From positions 1-64,000 of the forward strand of contig NKYR01000053.1 in assembly GCA_003184365.1 (NCBI GenBank): a stretch of 64,000 nucleotides of DNA, in the 5' to 3' direction. The stretch's first letter is position 1, and each line of letters starts with the position of its first letter. The stretch comes from Evernia prunastri (taxonomy: Eukaryota > Ascomycota > Lecanoromycetes > Lecanorales > Parmeliaceae). The translations under genes were made by a program, and so were the position numbers. The notes beneath the pieces were generated by a model. It saw only the letters and a list, made by a program, of their open reading frames with translations. It was not told the origin of the DNA and did not search any database. Below are positions 63,148-64,000 of this stretch, in pieces.

Positions 63148-63522
63148 ATGCAATTCCTCATCGCCGTTCTCGCCGCCAGCATGACCCTTCATGCTTCCGC
63201 CTACCAGCCCGGTCTGTGCAATGTACATATCACCCAGGTTCAGGTCTCCGACAACTCTTTCGGCGTGACCGTTACTCTCACGGACTCCAGTGGGACGGTC
63301 CTTGGCGGAAACAGCCAGGAGCCCATTAGCGCGGGTCAGACTCTGGATACCAGCAGTGAACTCCCCCTCATCTTTTCGACTACCCCTGGTGGGCCCGCCG
63401 ATCCTGTCAGCTTCGCGTACGGCGGAGTGGTTTGGGATACAAATGCTGGGCAGTGTTTGATGGGTGGCTACGATGCGTCGGGCAGCCGTCAAGGTGACTG
63501 TCAGTTCACGACTCTTGTTTGA
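63148..63522 (+). CDS. Small secreted cysteine-containing protein
   Basis: Single-exon 124-aa protein with a signal peptide (residues 1-18, cleavage near ASA-YQ). The mature part is beta-rich (VTVTLTDSSGTVLGG) and holds Cys24, C-L-M-G-G-Y-D and D-C-Q-F near the end. Its spacing and motifs match the C-terminal module of the metalloprotease at 51885-53234 (C-x-x-H-x-T-x-x-Q; G-V-V/T-x-x; W-x-x..C-x-x-GG-[WY]-D; DC-x-F). So it looks like a free-standing version of that module. Function unknown; it could be an effector, an inhibitor or a binding domain. A complete intronless frame with an ATG right at the signal peptide supports the start. Confidence 0.82.
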   Translation: MQFLIAVLAASMTLHASAYQPGLCNVHITQVQVSDNSFGVTVTLTDSSGTVLGGNSQEPISAGQTLDTSSELPLIFSTTPGGPADPVSFAYGGVVWDTNAGQCLMGGYDASGSRQGDCQFTTLV

Positions 63523-64000
63523 GATGTTGGGATGGTAGATTGGACTTCGGGCTCCACTTGAGTCAATGGCTTGGGACTAGGGTATATGGCTGCTGGCTAA
63601 GAGATACAACACGGTCTTTTTTCGGATATGGGGATGGAGATGTATTTGCTAGGATACTTTTTCATTATACTGTCGCTACCTTCTTGCTCAATACTAGTTC
63701 TAGAGCGCAACCCTAACAAACAGACACTGTCAAGGGTTGGTAGGTTCGTGGTGCTGGTTGATCATCGTTTTGTACAAAGTGCCTCGGTGAAAAGCATTCA
63801 CGAAGCGATTCGTGGTTCTCACGAACATATTCTGTAGGCTGGTCTTTGGGAGTCTGATGATCTAAACATCGAGTGAAGATTGGAATGTGCCGACCGACTG
63901 GCTTGTCGAAAAGACCTTTTAGACTAGGGCGTTTATCTCCTGGCCAGAATTGTGCTTGTCTATCAAGTCAATCACTCCCTACCCAGCTGGTCCACTCACA
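63523..64000. other. Terminal intergenic region
   Basis: 478 bp to the window end; no gene or repeat was recognised. Confidence 0.55.

Noticed and set aside
1..64000. CRISPR arrays, rRNA genes, riboswitches and replication origins
   Set aside because: No regularly spaced identical repeats, rRNA segments or TPP-type riboswitch core were recognised on reading; bacterial-type features are not expected in this fungal DNA.

Overview
The window is nuclear DNA of a filamentous ascomycete (Pezizomycotina). Genes are interrupted by short introns (about 45-170 bp), there are TACCTACC-type tracts in intergenic DNA, fungal-type split fatty acid synthase genes, fungal NACHT (NLR-like) proteins, a HET-domain relic and fungus-specific housekeeping genes. 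A Xylariales-like or other secondary-metabolite-rich lineage is plausible, but this is an inference. All exon joins below were made by hand from splice signals, reading phase and remembered family conservation.

Region 1 (about 1.6-27.8 kb) is a biosynthetic gene cluster. In order it holds an MFS exporter (+), a cis-aconitate-decarboxylase-like MmgE/PrpD protein (-), a fatty acid synthase beta subunit (-), a cytochrome P450 (+), a fatty acid synthase alpha subunit (-), a citrate-synthase-family protein (+), a metallo-beta-lactamase-fold hydrolase (-) and a 2-methylcitrate-dehydratase-like MmgE/PrpD protein (+). This is the toolkit of the alkylcitrate pathway. The dedicated FAS makes a medium-chain acyl-CoA, the citrate synthase condenses it with oxaloacetate, the PrpD-like enzyme dehydrates the alkylcitrate, and the CAD-like enzyme decarboxylates the alkylaconitate to an alkylitaconic acid. 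The P450 and the metallo-hydrolase would tailor it (hydroxylation, lactone opening or closing) and the MFS would export it. No 2-oxoglutarate dioxygenase and no pathway regulator are visible in the window.

Region 2 (28-35 kb) looks like a decaying or boundary zone: an SDR-like protein without the catalytic tyrosine, a tRNA-Ala(CGC), a P450 pseudogene with several frameshifts and stops, simple-sequence DNA, and an ANL-like (AMP-binding-like) membrane protein with no evident P-loop.

Region 3 (35.5-50.5 kb) mixes a secreted protein of unknown function, a MYND/DUF4470-type protein, the conserved HID1-family trafficking protein, a large NACHT protein with an alpha/beta-hydrolase head, the nuclear pore protein Pom34 and a hypothetical protein.

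Region 4 (50.5-64 kb) looks like an interaction or defence island: a secreted HExxH metalloprotease, a second NACHT protein, a secreted bulb-type lectin, a broken HET-domain gene and a small secreted protein that appears to be a stand-alone copy of the protease C-terminal module. Two diverged copies of a roughly 350-bp dispersed repeat flank the protease and second NACHT gene.
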